In this document: positions 32,151 through 44,592 of the stretch, one piece after another | Layout: every line of letters begins with the position of its first letter | Numbering within the stretch: position 1 is the stretch's first letter | NCBI RefSeq assembly: GCF_009727055.1 | Contig: NC_052359.1 | Coordinates: 13,398,651-13,462,650 of the forward strand | Direction of reading: 5' to 3' | Origin: Benincasa hispida | Lineage: Eukaryota; Streptophyta; Magnoliopsida; Cucurbitales; Cucurbitaceae | DNA length: 64,000 bases | Program-made: the position numbers and the translations under genes | The notes under the pieces: model-generated | What the model was told of the DNA's origin: nothing | What the model saw: the letters and a program-made list of their open reading frames with translations, nothing else | Database searches by the model: none

Positions 32151-33119
32151 AAAAAGAAAGGGAAATTTGTACACATGGGTCAAATTTTGAGGCCACTCGA
32201 AATTTGGCCCATCTTTAAAAAAACACTCGAAATTTGGCCTTTTGATGACATTAGCAGCGTGTAAAATGTCTGTTTAGTCCCCAAAACGCTCAATGTCACG
32301 CGCACATTCTAGATTCTCGCTCATTCCTTTTGTTTTGAACTCTTTTCTCTCATGTTTTCCTCTCACTAAAACGGCCTTAGCACGCTCTCGACCCCATTCT
32401 CACGCATTCCTCGCGTTTTGAACTCCTTCCTCTCATGTCCTCATCTTGTTCTTCATCGGATAGAAATTGAACGTTTTAAGTCATAAGTTTCAGTCCGACT
32501 CCCTCATTCCTTTTGCTTCATCTTCTTTCCTCTCGTTTTTGCATCTCGTTCTTTACCAAATACCAATTCCCCACCAATTTTTATGTAATTAATGGTTGTT
32601 GTACGAATTTTCTAATACTTCAAAAAAGAGTATTGACAAACCCACAATTCTTTCAAATCAATTTAAAGAAAAGTGTTGTGCACGCTAAGTTTCATTAAGA
32701 TAACAAAACGTAAAATTGCTATTTCGAGTATATCTATCCGTTCTCTCTAAAAAAACTCATAACATTCAGCTGCAAAGTTTCCCAAAAATTCGAATTTGTA
32801 ATGCTATAATCGTTGTTGAATCAACACATACAAGCAATTTCACACTCCAAGTAAGTATACACATGCACTGTGTTGTTTCTCATTTATATAAATCGTATGA
32901 GTCGCGATAGGAAAGATTTGTTTGTGAGTTGGTATTATGCTGCTATAAATAGGCAAAAGGAAGAAATGAGAGTGAGGCTAGTTGAACGAAAGGAAGAAAA
33001 AATCGTATCAGATATATAAACGAGAAAAATGAACGAGAGCGATAGTTAACAAGAGGAAGAAACGAGAGTTTAACAAAATCTAAAATTTTAATGTTACTCA
33101 TTTGTGTATTATTGAAGTA

Positions 33120-33960
33120 TGGACGAGAGCAACTGTTTGTTCAATATGGAGGGTCATGGGATGAGAAGGAATAATGCTATAATAGAGGATGTTTGAAGGG
33201 TATCCTAGTGCCTATGACATTGAAGTATAGTGAATTGAGAGATTGATTGCTTGACTTTACAAAAATTAATTCTTCATAGTTCAACTTGATAATGAGGGTG
33301 AAATATAAATTGGATTGTGAATACCTTCCTGTATTTTTTATGAACGACAATGATGTTAGATTTCTACTTTCGGAGTTGGATTGTAACAAATCGCCGATAT
33401 TCGTAAGTGTTGAGAAAATTCATCAAGTGGCAAAATTCGATGACATAGAGACATAATGCAAACCAATGCGTGTGGGTGATATTAATAATCAGCCAGATAC
33501 TTTTCCATCGATGGTCTCAATGGGAGACGACAACATGAATCCATGGGAGTTGTATACTTATGGCTAGAAGAGAGGTCGTAATGAGAATTTTGTGAACGAG
33601 ATTGATTGGACCATGGAAGATATTAAGAATGACACCAGTTGTGACAATGTTGTAAATGATATTGTTTGGAATAATTTAGGGTGAAAGAGGGGTTGTAATG
33701 AGAATGTTATGAATGGTGAATGAGAATGTTGTGAATGAGAATATTGTGAATGAGAACGTTGTGAATGAGAATGTTGTGAATGAGAATATTGTAAATGAGA
33801 CTATTGGGACCATGAAAGACATTTTTAATTGCACCGATTTTGATAATGTTCTATATGATATTGTTGTGGCTCCGGCTACTGAAGGGGGTGGTTTTGTCCT
33901 AACTCTGACCTTAATTCTTCATAATGACTTTGGTCATTTTCCTATCAACCCCAACGCATA
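33120..33960 (+). pseudogene. MULE transposase N-terminal relic with Asn-Glu-Val repeat
   Basis: Translation in shifting frames gives VQYGGSWDEKE, GCLKGILVPMTLKYSELRD, FNLIMRVKYKLDCEYLPVFF and NDNDVRFLLSELDCNKSP, the ubiquitin-like/MuDR-associated N-terminal region common in plant MULEs. Several stops interrupt it. Downstream, a repeat of VNEN(V/I) units and an Asp/Asn-rich linker run to 33960. The DDE domain that should follow is absent. Confidence 0.7.
33713..33805 (+). repeat. 15-bp tandem repeat GTGAATGAGAATGTT
   Basis: About six units of GTGAATGAGAA(T/C)(G/A)TT in phase, encoding VNENV/VNENI within the transposase relic. Confidence 0.9.
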
Positions 33961-34440
33961 ATAATACAGAAGACTAATTTCACTGCATCTAAGTCATTTT
34001 CAAACTCTAACGCCTTATAACATTCTTCAAACTTGGTGGGATGCACTTCCATTGCCATTAAATTCTTGAAATACTTCAATCATAGTGATTCCGTCACTTC
34101 AACATTACAAACCAGTTTAGTAGGTGACCGCCACAATCTCTTCACCAATAGAAATTCCTCCTTCAAAATTTCAACAATTGCCTCATCCAAGTCAAAGCCC
34201 ATGGAATCAGGCCTACCACTTTCCACCTCCCTCAATAAAATATGGTGGACTAGCGGTTGTTGAAAACTCTGTCCATATCCACGAATTTTCCAAATAAAGT
34301 CCTCCTAAAACATTTGAAATTGCCTCTCTGTAAGTTTCTCTTTGATTATCTTATTTGCGATCCCAATGTGAGATGAAAGGCTTGTAGCCTATCCTAGAAA
34401 ACAATCCTTTATAGAAATCTTCAGATTAGTCATTATAACG
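33960..34440 (-). other. Unassigned - strand reading region inside the MULE
   Basis: The - strand between about 34400 and 34000 is largely open and reads, for example, MGFDLDEAIVEILKEEFLL and VHPTKFEECYKALEFENDLD, more protein-like than its surroundings and opposite in direction to the transposase relic. It may be a captured host gene fragment (Pack-MULE behaviour) or a second MULE gene. I do not recognise it, and stops are present. Confidence 0.3.
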
Positions 34441-35207
34441 AGGTAAAAGAAAAAAAATGGAATTACAGAAAAAAAGGAACAAAAATCACATGATGTAAAA
34501 ATCTCAATTTAAGCTCTCGCTCTTTCCTCTTGCTGTCTCATTTCTTCCTCTTGTTCCTCCTCTCGTTTTGTCTCTCCCTTCTCCCTCTTTGTATTTCCTT
34601 TCATTTCTTTCTAAACTCTAAACCTAAAGATGATTTATGATATCAAATGAAATAGAAAACGTAAACCACAATTCGTACCAGTATTACCTTAACTTTTGGA
34701 AGTGTAGAAAGGAGCAAACGAGATAGTTCACACGCATTGCAAGTTACCAATAGAAGAAAACAGTCCATAATTTGTTGGCGTTCGACAGTATAAAAATAGA
34801 ATTAGATGCATGCAACTTGTGGTTTCTATCGACGACCGAGGGAGAGAAAATGTTGTACTAAAGAAGAGGAAAGAAGATGAAGTGAGAGGAATGAGGGAGT
34901 CGATTGAAAATTAAAATTTAAAACGTTCGATTTCTATCCAATGAAGAATGAGAGGAAGACACGAGAGGAATGCATGAGAATCCATGTCAAGTGCATATTA
35001 GGGGCATTTTAACGAGAAGAAAGCACGAGAGGAAGGAGTCCAAAACGAGATGAGTGAGCGAGCATCTGGGATGCATGTATGACATCAAACGTTTTAAGGA
35101 CCAAACAAACATTTCATACGCGATTGACGTCAGAAGACCAAATTTGGAGTGTTTTTGAAAGATGGATAAAATTTTGAGGCTATCTGTACAAATTTCCCAA
35201 AAAGAAA

Positions 35208-37214
35208 AGAGGGAAGCCTTGCATCCATCTTCTTTCTCTTGCAGCCGTGGCCCTTGCTTAGCTTTTCTCCGCCGGTGAACCTCAGACCACGCTACCCCAC
35301 GCGTTGGCGAGTTATCCACACAACAAGTCCACGTGTTTCCCCTTCTCCGGCGGCTCTGCGAACCCACGTCGACAACCACGTTCCTCTGGCAACTGACGCG
35401 AGTAGACATCACATAGGTAGACGCCGAGTGTCACAATCGCTCTTTCGGAAGCTTCTCTTAGCGATTGTGCGGCACTTGTTCCCGCTCACGAACAAGCCAG
35501 CCAACTCGATTACGGACTGCCGATGGCACACCGAGTGCCTCTTGCAACCTCCACCCCCGTTTTGGGGAAAACGGTTTTAGAAAACGGGTTTGGAGAAAAG
35601 GTTTTCGTAAGAAGATTTGTGAGTGTGAATAAAGAAAGAAAGATTGTAGTAGACTAGAAAGCAATAAGCAACAACAACGGCTTTATAGAGTACTACTCCG
35701 GGTATGAGGAAATGATGGTTAGTCTTATCCCCATATATTGCATTCTGAACAAAAAGCCAACTGGCGCCCTTGCATGCAAAAGGGCGAGTGGTCACTTACA
35801 ATGAAAATGTAAAGAAAGCAAGCTAACTACACTAATACAATACAGAATATAAGGGAGTAAAGCCTAGAAAGGGTTGGATTGGCATGCGGCCATGTGGCAA
35901 CAGGCCCTGGACAAGCATGACCGTTACATTCTCCCCACTTAATTGGTTGACGTCCCCATCAACCGACCTTGTTCAAAAACCTGCAATGGCTGAGCTGCAT
36001 TCTTCAAGTCCTTCGGCCCGCTCCCAACTGATCTCTTCGTCGGGGAGATCCTTCCATTTCACTAAGAACTCTGTCAGTTCTCGTCTGGGTCTTCCAATAC
36101 GGCGCGTACGTTTATCCAGGATTTGTGCAACTTCTTTCTCAAGAAACTCTTCATCGTGACCGGTGGGCGCCTTAGCATGTTTCGCTGTTCGTCCTCGGAC
36201 GGGATGATAGGGCTTCAGGATACTCACATGGATGATAGGATGAATCTTCATCCATGAGGGTAACTGAACCCTGTATGAGGTTCTCCGACCTTCTCAATTA
36301 CCTCCACTGGACCTTCATATTTCCTTACTAGCCCGTTGGTCTCTCTGGCCTCGGAAACGAAAACTATTCCGGTCGTAGCTTGATCAGGACCTTGTCCCCA
36401 GCTTGAAACTCAAGGGCCCTCCGCTTCTTAATCAGCCCACTTCTTCATCCTCTTCGATGCTCTTTCTAGGTAGGCGCGAGCGATCTCAGAGGTTTTGCTC
36501 CACTCTTTAGTGGAAGTTATGTGCCTGAGGACTTTTGCCTGCATAAGGGTGGTCCACCAAGTGTGGCATGAGTGGCTGTCTGCCGCACACGACTTCGAAG
36601 GGTGTTTTTCCGGTCGCGGAACTCTGCTGGCTATTGAAGCTGAACTGAGCCACATCTAACAACTGGACCCAGTTCTTCTGCCTAGCGTCGATAAAGTGAC
36701 GCAGATATTCCTCGGAGCATACTGTTGAAGCGTTCCGTCTGTCCGTCAGTTTGGGGATGATAGCTAGAGGAGATATTCAGTGATGATCTCAATATTCTGA
36801 ACAATTCTGTCCAGAAATGTCCTAGTGAATCTTCCGTCCCGATCGCTAACAATGCTCATGGGGACACCCCATAATTTCACGATGTGTTGAAGAATAGCTG
36901 AGCAGTCATCACGGCTGTGCACATTTTCGGCGTTGGGACGAACGTGGCATATTTCGAGACCGGTCGATGATAACAAGGACCGATTCAAACTCTCCCACCT
37001 TGGGCAAATGGGTGATGAAGTCGAGAGACACACTCTCCCACGGTCTAGAGGGCACAGGTAGGGGTTCCAGCAGACCCGCTAATTTCGCCCTTTCTCCGGT
37101 GACCCATTCACTCACCAGCGATTTTTTACCCACGAATCCGACTTGTATCGTGAACACCCACCTCGAACAAGCTTCATAGCAGCGTTTCTCACCTGTTTGT
37201 CTTTTCCCCCTCAA
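35208..37214 (-). pseudogene. 3' end of a Ty3 chromovirus: integrase, chromodomain and LTR
   Basis: - strand order: zinc-binding/integrase start (EWVTGERAKLAGLLEPLPVP, SVSLDFITHLPKVGEFESVLVIIDR, 37214-36967), integrase core (HIVKLWGVPMSIVSDRDGRF, ~36860), C-terminal integrase pieces (36655-36428), and a chromodomain tail (HPIIHVSILKPYHP...; LTEFLVKWKDLPDEEISWE, 36251-35973). A purine tract AAGTGGGGAGAA (35950-35939) precedes an LTR starting TGTAACGG at 35938 and running to about 35208, where the MULE duplication begins. Gag, protease, RT and RNase H are absent; frames break repeatedly. Different family from the chromovirus in the ATCase intron. Confidence 0.85.
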
Positions 37215-38787
37215 ATCAGTTTACCCATATCGTTTAAGATCCAGCTCTGTAAGTTCAAACGTTTCTGGACCCAACCAACAAGGTTTAGTGGCTTTTCAGT
37301 AAGATTTTAGTGAGGATCATTGTTTTAATTTCCTTATCGAATTGGTTTTAAGTGTTGAAGTGTTACTCTGAACTCTTGGAACTTGTTTTTTGTTATGTTT
37401 GGGTAAGTTTATAAGTGTTCGATTAAGGTTGAGCAAGTTTAAACACGTTTTGAACTAGTTTGGACTCAATTTATGTATGTTAGAGCAGTTTTTGTCTTGT
37501 GGAAGTTTGTTGGTTGTAATTTTGGACTAATTTGGAGTGAAATTTAGGTTTATAGTGGGTTTTGATTAAGAATGTTCTTGTTGTAAAATCTCTCGGTATT
37601 GAGTTTGAACACTTAAACATTATGTTCTAGGCATCTACAAGCAGTTTGTTCAAGGAAGTGGATTTTTGGATTGAGAAGTGTAGGTTGTTTATTACTAGTT
37701 TCTACATCCCTTCCACGAAATAAATTTCAATAAAGATATTTTTTGATTCTTGTGATTCGATAAATGTTTGAATTGAAAGTATGTTTTATGTGATTTGAGG
37801 ATTGACTGAAAGTGTTTTGTATATTTTCTGTTTATTTTGTCAAATAAAAGTATGTGAATGTTTGAATGATACTTGGAAGTGTTTCTTTTGACTGATTTTT
37901 GGATTGAGAAGTGTTTCTTTGGTATGAAGTTTCATGTATATGTTGCACTCACATGGCCTCACACTTAAGTATTTGACTGCTGTTCTGGTTGATATTATTA
38001 ATTGACATCTCTAACTGACTAAATGAATGACTGGTGTTACGGACATGTAACCATATATACTGGGCTACTTAAACTATGCATCTTTCCTGTTCTATATTTG
38101 AAAATATTGAATAATTGAAAGTTATAATTGTATCAAAGTATTGACTGATTGAAAGTTTTGTTTGATTGAAACTTGAAGACTATGTATTTGAAAGTATTGA
38201 AAGATTAATGTTTTAGGAAGTATGAAAATTCTCTTTATTGAAGGTGTTGAAAATTTATTCGAATGTTTTGGTTTTGTTGAACAACTATTTGAAAATTTCA
38301 ACTTCAAACGTTTAGTTTTGAAGGTTTATTTGCTTAACAGATTTTGATTTCGAAAGTAATGTTTGAAGCAAGGTTTTGACCGAAGGTTCTGCAATGATTT
38401 GTATTTTCACTTGCAAAAGTTTTGAAAGAAAATGAATTTCAAAGCTTGATATTGAAATTGCTTATCGAATATTTTTGTACTTATCTTTATTTTCAAAATA
38501 TTTTTAGATGACAGACTGATTGCAGGGCATCTAGGGTTGTTTATCTTAGGATTTGATAGTTTGATCTAAAAAAGGTTTGTAGTTACTTGCTTCTGCTGAT
38601 TTATATAAATTATAAAAGTTTATAATGGTTATGTTTCCGCATTTTTTTTAATAGTTGTATTGGAAAATATGGGTTATTACATTGACTTTGTTCTTTGATG
38701 TTGTTAGGGTCATAAGCTTCCCTGTGTTTTAGTATAATAGCATTCTCCCACTCTCTCTCTCTCTCCGAGCTTCTTAGCATACCAGCA
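37215..38787. other. Intergenic region upstream of CNX5-like gene
   Basis: No supported gene. 37300-38500 is rich in TTGAA/GTTTTGA words and may be old LTR-retrotransposon DNA, but I found no ends. A CT-dinucleotide run (about 38750-38764) lies just before the ATG at 38788 and probably belongs to the 5' leader; pyrimidine-rich leaders are common in plant housekeeping genes. Confidence 0.5.
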
Positions 38788-41700
38788 ATGGCCTCAATCA
38801 CCACTGAATCTTCTCGTATTCTTCAAGAAATCGAGACCTTGAAATCCGCCAAGACCGACTTAGAACGTCGTATTTCAGCTCTTGAATCCCAGCTCCACAA
38901 CCTCAATCATCCCCACAACAACGGTGTTTCTAATGCCTCTTCCACTCCACCATCCACATTTCCTCACGGTCTCTCCCCTGATATGATTTACAGATACAGT
39001 CGCCACCTCATTCTTCCTTCCTTTGGAGTCCAAGGTCTGCTTTCACTCTCAATTCCTTCTTTTTTCTTTGACTCAAATTGACTGAATGATTTTAAAGTAG
39101 CATTTTGTTTTAGGACAATCGAGGCTTTCCAAGTCTTCAATTTTAGTTGTTGGAGCGGGAGGGTTGGGCTCGCCAGCTTTATTGTATCTTGCTGCTTCTG
39201 GTGTTGGTAAGATGATTGTACCTACAACTGGTGAACCAATGTTAATGGAATGTATTACAAGTAGTTAGTTTGTGTATCTTGTTCTTCTCAATCGAGTAAT
39301 TCCTTTGTGTTTTATAACTCATGCATATGTTGGGAATTATGATTCTAGGTCGTCTTGGAATTGTTGACCACGATGTAGTTGAGCTAAATAACATGCATCG
39401 GCAGGTACCCTTTTGTTCGTTTGGTTTGTTTAATCGTGGCTGAACATTATTTCTATTGCTCATGTTTTAAGTACTTTTAGCCTTTTTGTTAAATACACTA
39501 TTAGAACTCTGTTTTACTAACATGATTCTGTTACAAATTTATCTCAGATCATCCATACCGAGGCCTATATTGGCCGGTCAAAAGTAGAATCTGCTGCTGC
39601 TACTTGTCGCTCGTATGTTTCTTAGCTCCTGATATTTAGTTTCATTGTTTAATTCTTTTTTCCTACCTTTAGAAGTTTGCAGGGCTTTTATATCGGTCAA
39701 ATTAATTATGGTTTGGTAGTACTAATTGTGCATTCATCTTAGGATCAACTCTACTGTCGAGATTGTTGAGCACAAAGAAGCTCTTCGCACATCAAACGCT
39801 TTAGAAATCTTTAGCAAGTATCCTTATTTCAACTATACTGTCGAGTTTGATATTGCTACTCTTACCCTATGTTAAATTATCTGCTTATGGGCGTCTGTTT
39901 TTTACTGTTTGCTGTTCTGAACATTTCTATTTTCTTAACTGCAAAAACCTCCTCTTAGATATGATATTATAGTAGATGCCACAGATAATGCTCCTACCCG
40001 GTACATGATTAGTGATTGTTGTGTGGTGCTGGGAAAGGTAAATGGTGCACTCTATTCTTCTTAGAAAGTAAAACTCAAGGCAGAAATATATAGAATAGAA
40101 CCACATGTTCTATTAATTTAACTAATTTCTGCTAAGACATAATTGAACAGCTTAGTTTATAGCCTTTCTTTCGAGAAATACTAATTGTGTTATGATCTTC
40201 TTACAGCCTCTCGTGTCTGGTGCAGCACTAGGTTTGGAGGGGCAGGTACTCTAAGCAGTTGAATTCACTTTTTTATTCTAGAATCAATTAAATATATCTT
40301 TTAGAAAGAGGATATTTTAGCTTATATTTTCATCTGTAGTACAAAATCAATTCATTAATCTATCTTATTATCGATTCTTTTGGTGTAGCTCACAGTTTAT
40401 AATTACAATGGAGGTCCATGCTACCGATGCCTATTTCCAACTCCCCCACCAACAACAGCGTGCCAAAGGTGTGCTGACAGTGGTGTTCTAGGAGTAGGTA
40501 GGTCGTTGAATTGCCTCATTTTCCATTAGGCCAGTAATCCTTTCACTTAGACTGTCGATGATTTGTCTGCTCTCCAATGTTATTTTTCCCTTGAATATTG
40601 TCTGTACGGCAGAAACCAGAAATATATATAGTGCACATAACTTGTGTTCTAGTTCCTGTGTAATATGATTTTCATGTTCAAGCTCAGTTCGAAATATCTT
40701 ACTTAGTTGGAAACTCTTCTTTAGTGGGGTGTTTTCGGTGGGCTTGATTTTTTTTATGTCCTCGTATTCTTTTATTTTTTTTCAATGAAAACAGTTGTTT
40801 CTATAAAAATAATGATTTTCATGTTCAAGCTTTCCTCGTTGGTCACATTTTTGTGCTGTTTATCATCCAGTTCCTGGGATCATTGGTTGTCTTCAAGCCT
40901 TGGAGGCAATAAAAATTGCAAGTGCGGTTGGTGAGCCACTTTCTGGACGGATGCTTCTGTTTGATGCCTTGGCAGCAAGGATCCGAATTGTATGTTTCAC
41001 AGTTATATAATGTTCTACAAACGATTAATTTTAATTGTTAGTACTATAGTTTTTTTTTTTTTTTTTTTTTTTTTTGCATGGCCTTCGTCCAATACCCCAT
41101 CCTCATAGTTGATGTATTCATTCCAACTTACATGATAGGAAACCCTAAAATAACATTACTCGTATGAGTAATTTTTGTCGGATCATCAGAAGTAGAGATC
41201 TCAGTGGGGCTTTTCTTCAATTTTGCATTCCGAATAAACTTTTAGTTATTCTCCACCCTTCACCTTTTGAACTGATTTGAGTCAATCCACCATTTTGTGT
41301 TAGATTTTCATTTCTTGCTTCCCTTCTTTTAAGTCATGCTAAGTTTTATAGTTGAACTCAGGTCAAGATTCGTGGAAGGTCGTTGCAGTGTGAAGTATGT
41401 GGAGAAAATTCCGAGTTCAAAGCAGCAAAATTTCAAGAATTTGACTATGAAATGTTCACTCAGTCTCCATTATCTACGGTACTCTTTGAATTACATATGC
41501 AAATACTTTTCCTTTATGCACATCATATGGCATACTTTCTTGGGCAAATTGCAAAAACCACCCTAAAGTATGGTGGTAGTGTAGTTACAATTATACCCTC
41601 AAACTTTTCATTGTAAATTGAGCCCTCAAACTTGTATAGGTTTTAAAATTAGACCTTCACAACTTACATAATTATAGAAATTATAACATCTGTATAAGTT

Positions 41701-42372
41701 TGATGGTCCAATTGTTATTATTCAGGTCCAATTTCTACACCTATTATAAGTTTGAAAGTTCAATTTTAATACTTGTATAAGTTTGAGGGCTCAATTTTTA
41801 CAATTGTAAGTTAAAAGGTGCAATTGCAACTTCCACTATACTTTAGGAGTGGTTTTTGCAATTTGCCCTACTTTCTTTCTAACTTAGCGTAATAGTAGGT
41901 TAAATGCTCCGATCGTATTTCCCATACCGAGCATGTGTTAAGCAGTTCCTCTGATTGTTATGCTATTGACATGCAGTCTCCTCTAAGGTTAAAACTACTA
42001 GAGCCAAACACAAGAATAAGTGCCAAAGAGTACAGAGATCGACTTCGTAATGGCGAATCACATGTGCTCGTGGATGTCCGTCCTGAGCATCATTTCAAGA
42101 TTGTTTCTCTTCCAAACTCCCTTAACATCCCGCTGGCGAGTTTGGATGGAAGGCTGGAAGAAGTCGTTTCGGCTTTGAAGGAAGAGGAACATAAACAGAG
42201 TTCAGAGTCCTCGAGTGCTGATGTTCAATTATATGTTGTTTGTAGGAGAGGGAATGATTCTCAAAGAGCCGTCAAGTATCTACAAGAGAAAGGATTCCCT
42301 TCAGCTAAGGATATCATCGGTGGATTGGAGGGTTGGGCCCAGGAGGTAGACCCCACTTTCCCCTCCTATTAA
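38788..42372 (+). CDS. CNX5: Adenylyltransferase and sulfurtransferase MOCS3/CNX5 (UBA4-like), eleven exons
   Basis: Activates molybdopterin synthase small subunit and the ubiquitin-like modifier URM1 by C-terminal adenylation, then sulfurates them; needed for molybdenum cofactor and cytosolic tRNA thiolation. Exons: 38788-39034, 39114-39206, 39349-39404, 39548-39612, 39743-39817, 39959-40037, 40207-40245, 40389-40497, 40871-40989, 41362-41478, 41977-42372; all GT-AG and in phase, 464 aa. Residues 1-40 are a coiled-coil-like lead, 66-295 the MoeB/E1 domain with GAGGLGS (96-102), NNMHRQ and DATDN, zinc pairs CYRC (229/232) and CEVC (304/307), and a likely adenylation-domain Cys246 in CADSGVLG. 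Residues 345-460 are a rhodanese domain with active loop CRRGND (Cys422). Length matches plant family members. Cytosolic by lack of a targeting peptide. Looks intact. Confidence 0.96.
41542..41868. mobile_element. MULE-type MITE in intron 10 of CNX5-like gene
   Basis: Inverted ends GGGCAAATTGCAAAAACCAC and the mirrored GTGGTTTTTGCAATTTGCCC extend about 40 bases (TAAAGTAT.GTGG.AGT shared). TACTTTCTT at 41533-41541 and 41869-41877 is an exact 9-bp target duplication. Length 327 bases, non-coding, with internal short repeats of the (AAGTTTGAGGG/TCAATTT) type. Removal by splicing explains why the gene tolerates it. Confidence 0.93.
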
Positions 42373-44270
42373 TTTGGTTGCTAATTCTTGTATATTTTCC
42401 CTTTAAACACTGCCCTTTGCCTTCCTATATATGGTTTACTTGTTTGTGATTCACATATTAGCAAGGCCACACCTTCAATCATTGCAATGGGAATCGAGCA
42501 TTTCAATTCTAAAAGAGCTAGTACGTGTTAATTACTGTTAAATTAAGTTTACTTTGATAGTTACTATCACCTCTATCACTGTTAGATTTTTATTTCATGT
42601 ATCTTACTATTAAAAGGTCGAGAGGACAATTTCTGTATTATAATTTAAAGTTTTGTTTGATTATTAGTTAGTTAATAGAGTATAATTATGTTGCTTTTCC
42701 AGCTTGTCTTTTGTGTAAAATAATAGTCTATTAGGTCATTTATTTTGAAAGTTTAGACAATTGTATAATTAGATCTATTTGTTTAGATTATATGTGTAGA
42801 AAGCATTAAAAATTATCAATTCAACTCAACTCTCCATCTCTTCAATGTTTCTAATGACTCCACCTGTCAGCAATTGTCAGTGACCAACTTCGGTAACAAT
42901 TATTGTCTATAATTACCGTCGCCTCACTTTGGCAACATGCTCTGATGACCACCTCTGACGATCAATATACATATATAATAAACACATACATATATAATAA
43001 ACCCTAACCTACAATTTGATGTATATGCCATACAAAACTCTAAGCCCGTTGGCGGTTTATTTTTTTTTATGCATTTTTTACTTATACACCTGATTTTATG
43101 GGAAAAATATACTTCAAGTACAATGGTTATATAGAAAATTGTAAAAAAATGTTGAATCAACCCAATTAGTTTAGAAATGTGCTTAATGACTGAGAGAGTC
43201 AGATGTTCAAATCCCCATACTTTTGTATTGTTGTACTAGAAAAAAATCACCATGATTATAATATAAGTTATTAAAGTATTTAAGGTAATTGTTTCTCTAT
43301 TTCGAAGAAGGAAAAAAAAAGTATGTTTCTTTAAACAAGAATATCTTTTATTTCTAATATATGGAACCTTAATTAACATAGATATAAAAAATATCTAATA
43401 TTACGATTTTATCTTTACCATGAAATATGAATATTTTATATAACTTGAAGTACAAAGGTTGCATGCACAAAATTGTAAAATGTGATTACACATTCTAAGT
43501 ATGCAATTAAATGGTGCACAAAAAGTTAAGCAAAAAAATATATTAAGTGGAAAAAGAGTTCTATAAGTTACAACAAACTATATCATATATTCTTGACCCA
43601 AATTAATTCAGTTCTATATCCTAACCATACTTTATGAACTCTTTTTGGACAATGATTAAGTACAATCTACACTACATCTAATCTCATCTCTTTTGATACA
43701 TAATAAAAAAAATATATATATATTTTTCATAAAAATAGTTGTCACATACAAAATCTTATGGGTTGGTTTCAAACTTTTTTTGGATAGAAAAACCTATCTT
43801 AATGTTCACACTGTACATCTCTCACTCACACAAGCTCTTGCATCTCGACCCCATCTCTCCTCTCTCTCTTTGATATCTTCACGTTGTTGTTGCCGACAAG
43901 GAACGACATCACCCTTGTTGTTCGTCGTCGGTATGGGACGTGGATTTTTGTTTGTCGCTTTTTAATTGTCTTGGCTTCAACAATTCAGTTGGGTAGAAAT
44001 CCGATTAGGTAATTTTCCAATGTCAATAATAAAGATAGCATTTAGGTCTATTTACGGGCTGTGTTAAACTATTGTCCCTCCCTTCTTGTAAGAATAGAAA
44101 TCCTAACTGGATATTCATTTTAATCAATTAATGACTAACCAATGATTATAAATGAATTAATGACTAATTAATTTTGATGGTTTTGTGATGGGTGAGATAT
44201 TTCTAATACGATAGTGATAATGATATAACTCAATACAAAAGTATCACGTCAGCTTTAATAGGAGTCTTAA
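42373..44270. other. Intergenic region between CNX5-like and ATCase genes
   Basis: A+T-rich, no supported gene. The first ~300 bases are the likely 3' untranslated part of the CNX5-like gene. Small frames at 42924-43160 and 43693-43965 lack recognisable features; 43840-43960 is a pyrimidine- and CG-richer patch of unknown nature. Confidence 0.5.
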
Positions 44271-44592
44271 CAAGGGTGTACTTTTGGAGGAAAATACATT
44301 TTGGCCCTATATTGCATACTTGGAAATGGACCACCACCACCATCACAGCATCTTTTCTTCAAAAACATCCCCTTCCCAATGCGTAACGTTTCACTGCCGC
44401 CTCTCTCTCTTGCTTTCTTTGGACCACCGCCGGCATCTTTCTTCAAAAACATCCGCTTCCAAGGTTGCGCAACGCTCCTCCGCCGCTCCTCTCTCCCTCT
44501 TCTTCGTCATTTCCTCCGTCTTTTTTCTTCTTCTTCATCACTCTCTCTCTCTCCCCTCTACTTTCTTCAGTCACTCTTCGCTTCAGTCTCAG

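Larger units (their letters stand above)
32160..35198 (+). mobile_element. MULE with ~340-380-bp inverted repeats and exact 9-bp target duplication
   Basis: GGGAAATTTGTACA at 32160 is mirrored by TGTACAAATTTCCC ending at 35198; the inverted repeats continue for about 340-380 bases (landmarks: AAATTTTGAGGC, AACACTC.AAATTTGG, TCATTCCT, GGATAGAAAT.GAACGTTTTAA). AAAAAGAAA flanks both sides (32151-32159 and 35199-35207). Inside is a + strand MuDR-type N-terminal pseudogene (33120-33960) and an unassigned - strand reading region (33960-34440). The catalytic transposase domain is missing, so it is non-autonomous. Size 3039 bases. Confidence 0.92.

Noticed and set aside
34987..35580. Frames on both strands (141 aa -, 113 aa +)
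   Set aside because: Lie across the MULE end and the Ty3 LTR boundary; no domain and they join unrelated elements.
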